64,000 bases of DNA from Ascarosepion bandense (lineage: Eukaryota; Mollusca; Cephalopoda; Sepiida; Sepiidae), in assembly GCA_037127315.1 (NCBI GenBank), contig JBBBDQ010001922.1, positions 1,477,001-1,541,000 on the forward strand, read 5' to 3'. Shown piece after piece: positions 41,767 to 53,032 of this stretch. The notes beneath the pieces were generated by a model. That model searched no databases and was not told the DNA's origin. It saw only the letters and a program-made list of their open reading frames with translations. Position 1 is the first letter of the stretch; each line of letters starts with the position of its first letter. The translations under genes were made by a program, and so were the position numbers.

Positions 41767-44352
41767 CGAACTTTCTTCCCTCTTTCCTTCTTTTCCTTCT
41801 TTCTCCTCTTTCCCCTTATATTTATTGTCCCCCCCTTCCCCCCTCTTTCCTCCTTTCTTTCCTTCTTCTCTTTCCCCTTATATTTATTGTCCCTCCTTTC
41901 TCCCCTCCTTCCTCCTTTCTTTTCTTCTCCTCTTTCCCCTTATATTTATTGTCCCCACTTTCTCCCCTCTTTCCTCCTTACTTTGCTTCTCCTCTTTCCC
42001 CTTATATTTATTGTCCCCCCCTTTCTCCCCTCTTTCCTCCTTTCTTTCCTTCTCCTCTTTCCCCTTATATTTATTGCCCCCCCCCCTTTCTCCCCTCTTT
42101 CCTCCTTTCTTTCCTTCTTCTCTTTCCCCTTATATTTATTGTCCCCCCCCTTTCTCCCCTCTTTCCTCCTTACTTTCCTTCTTCTCTTTCCCCTTATATT
42201 TATTGTCCCCCCCTTTCTCCCCTCTTTCCTCCTTACTTTCCTTCTCCTCTTTCCCCTTATATTTATTGTCCCCCCTCCCCCCTTTCCCCCCTCTTTCCTC
42301 CTTTCTTTCCTTCTTCTCTTTCCCCTTATATTTATTGTCCCCCCTTTCTCCCCTCTTTCCTCCTTTCTTTCCTTCTTCTCTTTCCCCTTATATTTATTGT
42401 CCCCCCTTCCCCCCCCCCTCCCCTCTTTCCTTCTTCTCTTTCCCCTTATATTTATTGTCCCCCCCCTTTCTCCCCTCTTTCGTCCTTACTTTCCTTCTTC
42501 TATTTCCCCTTATATTTATTGTCCCCCACTTCTCCCCTCTTTCCACCTTTCTTTCCTTCTTCTCTTTCCTCTTATGTTTATTGTCCCCCCCTTCTCCCCT
42601 CTTTCCTCCTTTCTTTCCTTCTTCTCTTTCCCCTTATATTTATTGTCCCCCCCTTTCTCCCCTCTTTCCTCCTTTCTTTCCTTCTTCTCTTTCCCCTTAT
42701 ATTTATTGTCCCCCCCTTTCTCCCCTCTTTCCTCCTTACTTTCCTTCTCCTCTTTCCCCTTATATTTATTGTCCCCCCCCTTTCTCCCCTCTTTCCTCCT
42801 TTCTTTCCTTCTTCTCTTTCCCCTTATATTTATTGTCCCCCCCTTTCTCCCCTCTTTCCTCCTTTCTTTCCTTCTTCTCTTTCCCCTTATATTTATTGTC
42901 CCCCCCTTTCTCCCCTCTTTCCTCCTTACTTTCCTTCTCCTCATTCCCCTTATATTTATTGTCCCCCCTTTCCCCCCTCTTTCCTCCTTTCTTTCCTTCT
43001 TCTCTTTCCCCTTATATTTATTGTCCCCCCTTTCCCCCCCCCCTCCCCTCTTTCCTCCTTTCCTTTCCTTCTTCTCTTTCCCCTTATATTTATTGTCCCC
43101 CCCCTTTCCCCCCCCCCTCCCCTCTTTCCTTCTTCTCTTTCCCCTTATATTTATTGTCCACCCCTTTCTCCCCTCTTTCCTCCTTACTTTCCTTCTCCTA
43201 TTTCCCCTTATATTTATTGCCCCCCCTTTGTCCCCTCTTTCCTCCTTTCTTTCCTTCTCTTTCCCCTTATATTTATTGTCCCCCCCCCTTTCTCCCCTCT
43301 TTCCTCCTTTCTTTCCTTCTCTTTCCCCTTATATTTATTGTCCCCCCCTTTCTCCCCTCTTTCCTCCTTTCTTTCCTTCTCCTCTTTCCCCTTATATTTA
43401 TTGTCCCCCCCTTTCCCCCCCCCCTCCCCTCCCCTTTCCTCCTTTCTTTCCTTCTTCTCTTTCCCCTTATATTTATTGTCCCCCCCTTTCTCCCCTCTTT
43501 CCTCCTTTCTTTCCTTCTCCTCTTTCCCCTTATATTTATTGTCCCCCCTTTCTCCCCTCTTTCCTCCTTTCTTTCCTTCTCTTTCCCCTTATATTTATTG
43601 TCCCCCCTTTCCCCCCCCCCTCCCCTCTTTCCTCCTTTCTTTCCTTCTCTTTCCCCTTATATTTATTGTCCCCCCCTTTCTCCCCTCTTTCCACCTTTCT
43701 TTCCTTCTTCTCTTTCCCCTTATATTTATTGTCCCCCCCCCTTCTCCCCTCTTTCCTCCTTTCTTTCCTTCTCTTTCCCTTATATTTATTGTCCCCCCTT
43801 TCTCCCTCTTTCCTCCTTTCTTTCCTTCTCCTCTTTCCCCTTATATTTATTGTCCCCCCTTTGTCCCCTCTTTCCTTCCTCCTTACTTTCCTTCTCCTCT
43901 TTCCCTTTATATTTATTGTCCCCCCTTTCTCCCCTCTTTCCTCCTTTCTTTCCTTCTCCTCTTTCCCCTTATATTTATTGTCCCCCCTTTCTCCCCTCTT
44001 TCCTCCTTACTTTCCTTCTCCTCTTTCCCTTTATATTTATTGTCCCCCCTTTCTCCCCTCTTTCCTCCTTACTTTCCTTCTTCTCTTTCCCCTTATATTT
44101 ATTGTCCCCCCTTTCTCCCCTCTTTCCTCCTTTCTTTCCTTCTCCTCTTTCCCCTTATATTTATTGTCCCCCCTTCTCCCCTCTTTCCTCCTTACTTTAC
44201 TTCTTCTCTTTCCCCTTATATTTATTGTCCCCCCTTTCTCCCCTCTTTCCTCCTTACTTTCCTTCTCCTCTTTCCCCTTATATTTATTGTCCCCCCTTTC
44301 TCCCCTCTTTCCTCCTTTCTTTCCTTCTCTTTCCCCTTATATTTATTGTCAT
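41767..44352 (+). repeat. Polypyrimidine minisatellite, ~62-bp unit, ~40 copies
   Basis: Units consist of TATATTTATTGTCCCCCC, then TTTCTCCCCTCTTTCCTCC, then TTCTTTCC-type C/T sequence and CCCCTTA. Period about 62 bp, with indels in the C-run and the CTT blocks. Long frames (over 800 codons) are open in all three plus-strand frames at once, because C/T-only codons cannot form stops. This is a repeat property, not evidence for a protein. Apart from the TATATTTATTG segment, the strand is pure pyrimidine. Confidence 0.97.
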
Positions 44353-44488
44353 TTATTTGTTTGTTTGTAATTTTATGTTTATTATTATTATTTATATTGT
44401 TATCCCTGTTTTCATTTTAAGAAAAGATTCATTCCGGCAGAAATTTTGTATCAGATGGAGGATATATTGTAAGGTCTGATGATATGAG

Positions 44489-44795
44489 GATGTGCGTTGT
44501 CGTGCAGTGGATATCGGCTCGGAACGAGAAACCGGGGAGCCGAGTTCGAATTCCAGCTGAATCCATTGTATTCACTTACGCGCAAATACCCTTGGGAAAG
44601 GTATTAATCCGTCTCTTCCTTCCAGTTATGGGTTAAATAGCAGGACAGATTGGGTTCTATAGCCTTGGTCGGCAACCAGTCTACCGCAGAAAGCAATGGT
44701 AACCTACTGCGGGATAATCTTCTGCCCAGTCACTCATGTCTCTTCCGAGACATGATCGCCCAAACGTGTATCACGTATGGCACTTAACTGACTGA
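44489..44795 (+). mobile_element. SINE-1, full length with 13-bp target duplication
   Basis: 307 bp, flanked by CTGATGATATGAG at 44476-44488 and 44796-44808. tRNA-like head (GTCGTGCAGTGG, GAGTTCGAATTCC), body, hairpin (loop TTCC), end GGCACTTAACTGACTGA. The long perfect duplication shows insertion by target-primed reverse transcription, and defines the exact ends of the family. Confidence 0.95.
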
Positions 44796-44808
44796 CTGAT
44801 GATATGAG

Positions 44809-44974
44809 CTAATAAAACTCATTGAAATGCGCTATAGTTTATAATTGATATGATGTGTTGAGTTTTCCTTTATAAACTATATATATATCCAAGTGAAGAG
44901 TCTCGTGTTCTTCGGCCATTATGTTTTTAAAGAGTGCTCGATACAATATAAATACAATATAAATACAATACAAA
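44809..44974. other. AT-rich spacer
   Basis: Nothing recognised. Confidence 0.4.
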
Positions 44975-45252
44975 AGCAAAGAATTTATCAATGCACTTCT
45001 TCATTTAATAACACGTTGAACTTAATTCCAAATAATTAGATTAAACACATACATGAAATCTATTTTTCTGCCTCCCACTCCAGATTTGACTCTTTAAATA
45101 AACGTATTGTTTTCTATATTCAAATGTAAATAATTATCACGACAATTATTTAACATTGATTAATGATGAGTTAAAATCTCAAAACAAAAGAAACGAAATA
45201 TTCGTGTCGCAATGTAAATTAAAGTAATTTTTAATAACAACAAATAATAAGT
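44975..45252 (+). repeat. Direct repeat flanking a PLE, left copy
   Basis: About 275 bp, starting AAGCAAAGAATTTATCAATG and ending TTTTTAATAACAACAAAT. The right copy at 46115-46400 continues the PLE C-terminal region, so this left copy is most likely the 3' end of an upstream tandem PLE copy (or a pLTR). Confidence 0.75.
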
Positions 45253-45290
45253 CAATATAAATCATAAAACATAATATAATATGATATAAA

Positions 45291-46116
45291 TACTGAAGAT
45301 GTTGGATTATACAGCAATGATGGCCTTTTGGCGGTGAATAATTCCACAAATTTTAAAATTGATAAAATTAGAAAATCAATATATAGAGAATTTAAAAACA
45401 TTAATTTAAAAGTGACTATTAATACAAATATAAAAAAGTAGATTTTCTCGATGTGACTTTAGATTTAGAAAATAACATATATAATAACCATACAAAAACC
45501 AAATGCAAATCTTTTATACATCCACCCAAAATCTACCCGTCCTCCATCCAATATTATCCATGTACCCTCATCCATGAAATATAGAATTAGTAGAAATTTT
45601 ACAAATGAAGAAATATTATAAAAGTAAAATAATTTTTAAAATGCTGCTTTAAAAAGCCCAAATATCAAACTTTTAAAGAATATCTACTCCTGAAGAAAAA
45701 ATAGAAATTGAAAAATTATTTGGTATACGCCCATTTTCTAATAAGTGGTTAGTAAATTAGGCAAAACCTTCCTCGCTTTGATTGAAAAAAAAATTTCTAA
45801 ATAATAAGTCATTAAGTAAGATTTTCAATAAAAATACACTCAAATTAAGTTATAGTTGTACGCATAATCTGGAAAAAATTATAAAAAACACTATAATAAT
45901 ATTTTAAAAAGAAATTTAACCCTAAATGTAAATAGAAATTATCATAAAACTGAAATCAATAATTTAAACAAGAATAAACGTAATTAGAGAAAACCTATAG
46001 AGTGTCCATTGGAAAATAAGTGTCTTACAAAATCTATTGTTTATCAATGTACTATTTTTTCAACGGAAAATCCTAGTAATATAGAGACATACATTGGAAG
46101 TACTAAAAATTTGTTG
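45291..46116 (+). pseudogene. Penelope-like element, second family, coding remnant
   Basis: Broken frames read KIDKIRKSIYREFKNINLKV, KVDFLDVTLDLENNIYNN, FIHPPKIYPSSIQYYPC, later TLKLSYSCTHNLEKIIKN, and CPLENKCLTKSIVYQC with TYIGSTKNLLKQK. FLDV...HPP....P, then SYSC.PN and CPL.GKCL....YQ......YIG matches a PLE-like RT and GIY-YIG protein. Many stops are present. The YIG box lies at the right end and runs into the direct repeat. Confidence 0.65.
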
Positions 46117-46400
46117 AAGCAAAAAATTTATCAACGCACTTCTTCATTTAATAACACGTTGAACTTAATTCCAAATAATTAAATTAAACACATACATGAA
46201 ATCTATTTTTTCTGCCTCCCACTCCAGATTTGACTCTTTAAATAACAAACATATTGTTTTCTATATTCAAATGTAAATAATTATCACGACAATTATTTAA
46301 CATTGATTAATGATGAGTTAAAATCTAAAAAAAAAAAAAAAACGAAATATTCGTGTCGCAATGTAAATTAAAGTAATTTTTAATAACAAACAAATTTAAT
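46115..46400 (+). repeat. Direct repeat flanking a PLE, right copy
   Basis: Nearly the same as 44975-45252, with an A-run expanded at 46328. It continues the decayed GIY-YIG region (SSFNNT follows the YIGSTKN block). Confidence 0.75.
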
Positions 46401-46439
46401 TATATATAAATATGGAAAAACAGACAGATATGAACATAC

Positions 46440-46443
46440 TAAT

Positions 46444-46487
<44 letters not shown>

Positions 46488-46503
46488 TTAATAACAGAAT
46501 GAT

Positions 46504-46574
<71 letters not shown>

Positions 46575-46588
46575 TTCAATTGACTGGA

Positions 46589-46644
<56 letters not shown>

Positions 46645-46653
46645 GAACAGTAG

Positions 46654-46703
<50 letters not shown>

Positions 46704-46712
46704 GAACAGTGG

Positions 46713-46758
<46 letters not shown>

Positions 46759-46775
46759 CAACAGTGGAGATAGAT

Positions 46776-46820
<45 letters not shown>

Positions 46821-46827
46821 GAACAGT

Positions 46828-46878
<51 letters not shown>

Positions 46879-46880
46879 CA
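46440..46880. repeat. Punctuated GATA array IV
   Basis: About 440 bp of (GATA)n with the punctuator AAGAACAGTGGAGATAG, unlike the other arrays. Confidence 0.95.
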
Positions 46881-47367
46881 ATCAGAAAGAAAGACAATGA
46901 ATCGATTAAGAAAAAAAGTGTAGGCGAGAAAGAAAATAGTTGTCGTACCATTCATTTTTTACTTTCTTTCATGTCCTCTAATTTTTCCACAGGATTTCAG
47001 AACTTATTGTCTAAAAATACAAAAGTGAAAGACTAAATTTAGATTTCTTTCACTAATTTCTTTATTTTGTATTGATTTTTACCACATTATTAAAATATCC
47101 ATTCACCTATTATTCCGTCTTTCGAATAAACAGCAAGAAAAAATTGCTTTCATTCAGAAATGAACTGAGTCGAAACAATATGTCAGTAGAAGAAGAAAGA
47201 AAGCTGAATGTAAACAAATATTCAAATAACAGTTTCAAAATTGAACATGATAACTTTTGTGGTCCTAATAGATAAGGCGTCACCCATGAAAGACCAACTC
47301 GCGATGTTTGTAACGCGAGCCATATTAAAAAAGTTACTTTTATTTCCCACAATTAACTCTGACACAC
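46881..47367. other. No recognised feature
   Basis: AT-rich; short frames without recognisable domains. Confidence 0.4.
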
Positions 47368-48088
47368 AAAGAAAATTCTTCTTCTTCTTCTTCTTTTTGT
47401 TCCATGTTCCTTCAGGACGTAGGCGATCATGGACCTCCACTCAACCCTTTCTTTTGTCGCTCTTTTTCCTCTTGGCATCTCTCCGAAACCCTGCCTCGAC
47501 ATTCATTTGCTCGGGCTTATCAAATATGTTTCGTGCTGCTTTTCCCTGTTTCTCTTTAACTGCTATCAGTCCTGTGAGTATTAGATTTTCTGGGCCTTCT
47601 TTTTTCATTACACTCCCCAACAATACAGCTCTCTCTTCCTGACGTTAAGTATGAATTTTCTTCTCGTTTGAATCCTCTCCAACACCTCATAGTTTCTCAT
47701 GTGCTCAATCCATGTTATCCTCAGCATCCTTCTGTAGAATCACATTTCTGCTGCCTCAGCCCTCTTCATCCTTGAAGAGATCATCCAACATTCACTGCCA
47801 TATAGAAGGACAGATATTTCATCACAGTACATCATTGTTTTCTTTGTTTCCAATGAGATTTATCTGTCTCTCAATATTATGGTTAGCTTTTGAAATGCGT
47901 CCTTGACTATGCTAAAGTATCTTCGGATCTCAATTTCACACTTTTCATCTTTCAAAGCACTTCACAGATATTTAAAATTCTTTACTTGTTCTATTTTAAA
48001 TTTCTTTAACCTGCCGTTGGCATTTTGGGTTCTTCTTTCTCCTTATGATCATCTATTCTATTTCTTTGAAGTTAATGCTCAGTCCTTT
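47368..48088 (-). pseudogene. RTE LINE 3' half, antisense, copy b
   Basis: The tail (CTT)n (GAA on the minus strand) is at the left, next to GGACGTAGGCGATCATGG. The minus strand reads ENLILTG, KQGKAARNIFDKPEQMN, then upstream WFYRRMLR-like and SSRMK-like segments up to sequence near 48060. Frames are shifted. It is truncated exactly where the GAA tail of copy a begins. Confidence 0.8.
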
Positions 48089-48790
48089 TCTTCTCGTTTT
48101 TTTTTCTTCTTCTATGTGCCCTGTCCCTTCAGGACCTAGGCGATCATGGCTTTCCACGTTTCCCTATCCCTGGTGTCTCTGAGTACGCCTTCTCCTGTTA
48201 CACCATGCAACCCTCGTTCCACCATCCACCTGATTAGGTCCTTCAAATATGTTATCCGTTGCTTTCCCTTGTCTATTTTTCCCTCTTCTGGCCTGTTAGT
48301 ATCAGATTCTTCAAGCCCTCCTTCCTCATTGCGTGTCTCAGGAACTTTAGCTGTTTCTTCCTGATGCTCAGTATTAATTTCCTTTTTGTTTCCATCCTTT
48401 CCAAAGCCTCATCATTGCTCACATGCTCGATCCATGAGATTCGCAGCATCCTTCTGTAGAACCACATTTCAGTTGCTTCAAGTTTTTCCTTAATCTTTGA
48501 TGATATTGTCCAGCATTCACTGCCATATTGAAGGACGGAGAGCACGTAGCAATCCAGTACTCTCTTATTTGTTTCTAGCGAAGTTGTCCCGTTTCTTAAT
48601 ACCTTACTCAACTTCTGGAATGCTTCCTTCACCATGTCAATTCGCCTTTGGATCTCTGTGTCACACTTTCTGTCTTCTTTTATAACGCTTCCCAGGTATT
48701 TAATTTTTGTACCTTCTTGATTCTAGTATCCCCGACCTGTATTTGGCATATTGGCTGCCCTTTTTACTGATGACCATGCATTCGGTTTTC
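48089..48790 (-). pseudogene. RTE LINE 3' half, antisense, copy a
   Basis: The best RTE frame (48273-48635): ETNKRVLDCYVLSVLQYGSE, CWTISSKIKEKLEATEMWFY, RRMLRISWIEHVSNDEALER, KLILSIRKKQLKFLRHAMRK and EGLKNLILTG. This is the BovB-type C-terminal region after the RT. The 3' end at 48096-48135 has a GAA tail and GTGCCCTGTCCCTTCAGGAC. Tandem with copy b in the same orientation. Confidence 0.85.
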
Positions 48791-49387
48791 GGTTTTCGTA
48801 ACTTAAAATACAAATAAATTGCTTTATTTCTAAATAATAATGAACGTTGATATTATTTATGAATTTGCATTTGGACACACCACTACATGCTCATCAAGAT
48901 GACCCATAATCGAGATATGATCAGATCATAGCCCGATTAGGACCAACTTATATACACAAAGAATCCTTCTGAAATCCGCTCTCAACAGACATGTAGAGAA
49001 TACGAGCAAAATAGTCTCATCCATGAATAAAATCAGCTAAAAAAATGGAAGTATTAATCATAAAAAAAGAAATTCCAGCACTCAGTAATATCAAGTCTGA
49101 ACACGACCAGAACGTTTTAACCGTGTCCGAAAAAACTTTCACCACTATAAATACACATGTACTAAAATTGACATATTCAGTTAAATATGTAATATGCAAC
49201 AATCCTTGCTCTTGGCTAATAAAATGGTCGAAAATACTCGGATATGCAGAACATTTAAACAGTTTTTTTAAATCCATAAAAGAAAACACTTGTACGAACA
49301 CAATAAGAATTGAAGAAAAACCTTAATCGCAATATCTTGTCAGTCGTCTTTAACAAAACTTTAAAAATACAAGCCTGTATGCAAATT

Positions 49388-49389
<2 letters not shown>
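48791..49389. other. No recognised feature
   Basis: Two overlapping short frames at 49017-49326 on opposite strands have no known domain. I do not support either as a gene. Confidence 0.4.

Positions 49390-49420
<31 letters not shown>
49390..49420. repeat. (TA)n microsatellite
   Basis: TA run abutting the palindrome. Confidence 0.9.
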
Positions 49421-49421
<1 letters not shown>

Positions 49422-49453
49422 TAATTTTTAAACGAATTATTTCGCTACCTTGG

Positions 49454-49478
49454 TTTCCACCATGAGTGGTTTCTTCAG
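49454..49478 (-). ncRNA. Hammerhead-like motif C1
   Basis: Minus strand: CTGAAGA, AACCAC..GTG, GAAAC. The stem is short (CAC/GTG). Mirror of C2 at 49533-49557. Core letters match, but structure is weaker than in families A and B. Confidence 0.3.
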
Positions 49479-49532
49479 GCGATTTTTAATAACTTTTTTA
49501 ATGATTTTTAATTTTTTGTTATTAAAAATCGC

Positions 49533-49557
49533 TTGAAGAAACCACTCATGGTGGAAA
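49533..49557 (+). ncRNA. Hammerhead-like motif C2
   Basis: TTGAAGA (first core C changed to T), AACCAC..GTG, GAAAC. Probably inactive because of the core change. Confidence 0.25.
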
Positions 49558-49584
49558 CCAAGGTAGCGAAATAACTCGTTTAAA

Positions 49585-49953
49585 TACTGCTGCCATATCT
49601 AGTCGGGTGTTCCTGCTATCCACCTAGGGGTCCTTGACAAAATTCAACAGAGAATCTGCAATGTGATCGATCACGACAGTGCAGCTCGGATACAGTCACT
49701 TTCTCACCGGCGCAGTGTGACTTCCCTGTCTCTTCTACTTTTACGGCTTTTGCTCTGATGAACTTAGCTCACTGGTGCCCTCTTTATACGAATTTACTCG
49801 AGCCACTAATTTAACAATTAGATCCCACCCTTTTACTATGAAACGAATTAGATGTAAACGCAAATTCCCTTCCATTTACTTGCTTCTTAGACCGCTACAA
49901 TCAACAAGAATTTAAATGTAAAGTCAATAGTCATCTCCTATCTCACTAACTTG

Positions 49954-49988
<35 letters not shown>

Positions 49989-50672
49989 GCTTTCATCTCA
50001 TTTCTGCAGTATTCTTATCCCTCACCTACCCACTTCCTGACACCCCCTGTATACTGTCACTCCTTCTCAAAACTTTCCTCTTATATAACCCCTTCCATAA
50101 CAGTAGCAGTATAATGTCTTGATGGGTTTGAGTTTGAGTTTTGTTTAATGGCATATTAACACCTCTGTGGGTTATTTAATGCCAAAAAGGGGGGGTTTTA
50201 AGGTATTTTTTCTATAATGTTCGGTTATAGTGAAAAGGTTGATTTAGTCAGATTTTAATGAAAATGTTTTCTTTTTATTCTTTTTTGTTTTAGAAAACTG
50301 AAAATTTCATCTAGTTTTGTATACAAAAATGTTTGGCTGGGAATAATTTTTTCCTTCAAAAAGGTATTGTGGTAATAATTTTTTTTCTTCAAAAATGTAT
50401 TATTGTTAATATTTTTCTTTAAAAAATATACATATTTCGATAAAAGTTTATTTTTATACTTTCATAGTGTTTTGACCCCACTTTAAGGGGGGTAACTATT
50501 TGCCCATAACTGAGACCCTAACAGGTGCTACCACTCTGGGTCAGGGTGGGCCTGGGAATAGCAGCAATTAAGAGGTGGTTCCATGCTCCTCACAACCTTC
50601 CAATTAGAGGCCTTACTGCCGGATGCAGTTTACTGTCATATCCAGGACCGTCTTGCTTGGGGCGATACGATT
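49585..50672 (+). pseudogene. LINE-B 3' half split by element E2
   Basis: The left part (49585-50125) has the decayed frame for QRICNVIDHDSAARIQSLSH-like sequence, FTRATNLTIRSHPF and TVNSHLLSH. The final 3' end TCTTGCTTGGGGCGATACG lies after the insert at 50651. An internal (CT)n lies at about 49956-49985. Confidence 0.75.
50126..50650. mobile_element. Unclassified insertion element E2
   Basis: Homologue of 23513-24001: GTTTGAGTTTGAGTTTTG start, TTTTGACCCCACTTTAAGG, CTAACAGGTGCTACCACTCT and CATATCCAGGACC end. It sits inside the LINE-B 3' end. TCTTG occurs on both sides, with a likely 9-bp target duplication that now has two mismatches. Confidence 0.65.
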
Positions 50673-51167
50673 ATATATATATATAAATGATACCCATGAA
50701 AATATGTAGAAGTGGTCTTTAAATTTTAAAAGGCAAATATCTTCATTCTAATGTTCTTTCCAATTTTTATACTTTGTTTGACTAATTGTATTATTAATAT
50801 TATTCTGTCCACTCCTTTGTTACACAGTTTAATAGCACGTATGTTTGGTCTTGACATTACCTCAGATAAACTATGGGGTGTTCTTGTTTGTTAAGATAGA
50901 CGGAAGAAAAGTCATATCAAAGGTGCTACTTGGTTTAAGGGAAAGGAAAAGAAAAGAAAGAAAGAAAGAAAGAAAGAAGGGAAGAAAGAAGAGGTGATAA
51001 CATGCTGATGCGTTTAATGTTTGCATCAGAGAAATGGAAACATTTTATTTCTTAATCTCTTCATTTGTACCCTCTTACTTCTTTAAATAGCAACCTATAT
51101 TAATTGATAATACGAGTACATTCGCAAATACTTATAAGTCCAGTTATAACCCGAGGCTTATATTAGA
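50673..51167. other. Unclassified, with a GAAA run
   Basis: A short (GAAA)n at about 50950-50985. Otherwise nothing recognised. Confidence 0.4.
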
Positions 51168-51550
51168 CTAGCAGTATAGCCCGGCTTTGCTCGGGTCTAA
51201 TGAAAGCTTAAAAACTAATCCATGGTCCTGGGGCTCACACTCTTTGGACGTTGGCACGAAAGACTAAAAAGCAATAGTTGTTTCCAGTTAAAGCGAAATC
51301 ATAGACTGAAAGAAAAATGAATGGATGTAAGTCAAACTTTGATTTCCTGCTATCGATATAAAATAAGTTTTTCTCGTCGGAAACTAAATTTTGAAGGCTA
51401 AATAAGTCCTCTGAGTAAATGGTATCATGGCTGAGACTAAGAACTACAATTATAGCTACTTAGAGCCAAACCCGAAGCAAAAACTAAAATAAAAGGGCTG
51501 AAAAAATATAGACATACAGGCAGATAAACACACACACACACACATCTTGC

Positions 51551-51588
<38 letters not shown>

Positions 51589-51885
51589 CGATTTTCTGCA
51601 CTATTGTAAGAACTGAAACCTTGAAACTTCTGAACATCGTTTCTTATGTCTTTTTCTCTGAGTGTATCAAATTTGATTAAAATCGGACCACTCCTTCTAT
51701 CACCCGATTTTTTCGATTAGCGATTTTCGATATTTATTGGAGATACCTCGACACAAAACCTAGCTAAGAACACTTCTAGACGCTTATAGTACAACTTTGT
51801 AAATTTTCAAGAAAATCGGTTCGCCGTTTCGGAGTCTATAGGTAACGGACACACACCCACACACCCACACAAACACACATCCACA

Positions 51886-51917
<32 letters not shown>

Positions 51918-51947
51918 AAGAAAGTTCCATTTATAAACAAGTTTAGA
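51168..51947 (-). mobile_element. Non-autonomous Helitron H4 (780 bp)
   Basis: Minus strand starts TCTAAACTTGTTTATAAATG and ends TATACTGCTAG, between A (51167) and T (51948). Matches H1 and H3 throughout and holds (CA)n and (TA)n runs at corresponding places. Confidence 0.85.
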
Positions 51948-52545
51948 TAGATGTGAAATGCTTTTCTTTCATACTGTATATCTCAAAGGTCGTTGACAAT
52001 AACCCCGAACAAATAAGCGGAAAGTTTGAATAGTGTAAATGAATAGCCACACGAACGGACAATATCACAAGAATCATGTCCTGCATAACGTTTACTTGGA
52101 TTTAAGTTCTAGGATGCGTTTGGGCGAATGTCATGGTGGTGGACGGGTGTCGAGAGAGTGGTGCAATTCATATTTAACAAATCTCCCCTCAATCTATGGA
52201 GGCGGTCGTGTCTACTGTGCGGTCAGAGTCCAGATTATTTCTTCATTTGGTCTTCCCCGAGTCTAGCTACCTTATTACTTCGAGTAAATCTATGTCCAGG
52301 AAAATTAGTTTTGCCGGATAGATTAGCCGGACATTAGAACGACCATCGCCGACAGCATTAGGGTCATGTCCAGCAGCAATTTTCATTTACATCTGCTTCC
52401 GCCAACACCCAACTTCTCTATCTCCACAGCGTCAACCGGAGTGAATAATTTGGCACCCACACATTTTCCCTACAAACATAAAGCAAACTAGTAAAGACAA
52501 AAAGTGATTCCGAAAAATATAGTTCTAAATAATTTAATCAAGTAT
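51948..52545. other. No recognised feature
   Basis: Two overlapping frames (52039-52337) have no known domain. I do not call a gene. Confidence 0.4.
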
Positions 52546-52812
52546 GTGACTTGTGTTGCAGGCTCAGAAATCGGAGAGACAAGTTCGAATTTCAGTTGAA
52601 TTCGTTGCATTCACTTAGGCACAAATACCCTTGGAAAAGGTATTAATCCGTCTTTTCCCTCCAGTTATTGGATAAATAACAAGACAGATTGAGTTCTATA
52701 GACTTCTTCGGGAACCAGTCTACCGAAGAAAGTAATGGCAATTTATTGTGGTAAAATCTTCTACCCAGTCAGTTATGTCTCTTTCGAGACATGATCGTCC
52801 AAGCGTGTACTA
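52546..52812 (+). mobile_element. SINE-1, head truncated
   Basis: The head starts late (GCAGGCTCAGAAATCGG); B-box CAAGTTCGAATTTC is present. The body and hairpin (loop TTTC) are complete to GCGTGTACTA. More diverged than the other copies. Confidence 0.82.
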
Positions 52813-52964
52813 GATGTAATTTAATTTGAAGAGTAAAATTCAACATTTTTGTTGTGGAGAGAAACACACTTCTCCAGAAGATTACTTGGACTCGTCCAAA
52901 TAGCATACATACTGCGTTGAACTCGTCCAAGTAGCATGAATATTAAGTTGGACTCGTCCAAGAT
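52813..52964. repeat. Short repeat of GACTCGTCCAA
   Basis: GGACTCGTCCAA occurs three times at about 40-bp spacing (52869-52962), with TAGCAT between. Small tandem motif of unknown origin. Confidence 0.6.
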
Positions 52965-53032
52965 TTTTTTTTATAATCGTGTCGCCCCAAGCAAGGCATT
53001 TTACTGCCACTGTTGTGCAGGGGGTTACCGTG
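52965..53032 (-). mobile_element. LINE-B 3' tail fragment
   Basis: T-run, TCGCCCCAAGCAAGGCATTT and TGTGCAGGGGG. Very short 5'-truncated insertion. Confidence 0.7.

Larger units (their letters stand above)
49427..49584. repeat. Palindrome with 67-bp arms
   Basis: The left arm 49427-49493 is mirrored at 49518-49584 with only two or three mismatches and a 24-bp AT-rich loop. Each arm contains a hammerhead-like motif (49454-49478 minus, 49533-49557 plus) and ends in GTAGCGAAATAA and TTTAAAC-type sequence. Confidence 0.92.

Noticed and set aside
41825..44479. Proline/serine/phenylalanine-rich ORFs of over 800 codons in all three forward frames
   Set aside because: They are readings of one C/T-rich minisatellite; all three frames are open for the same compositional reason.
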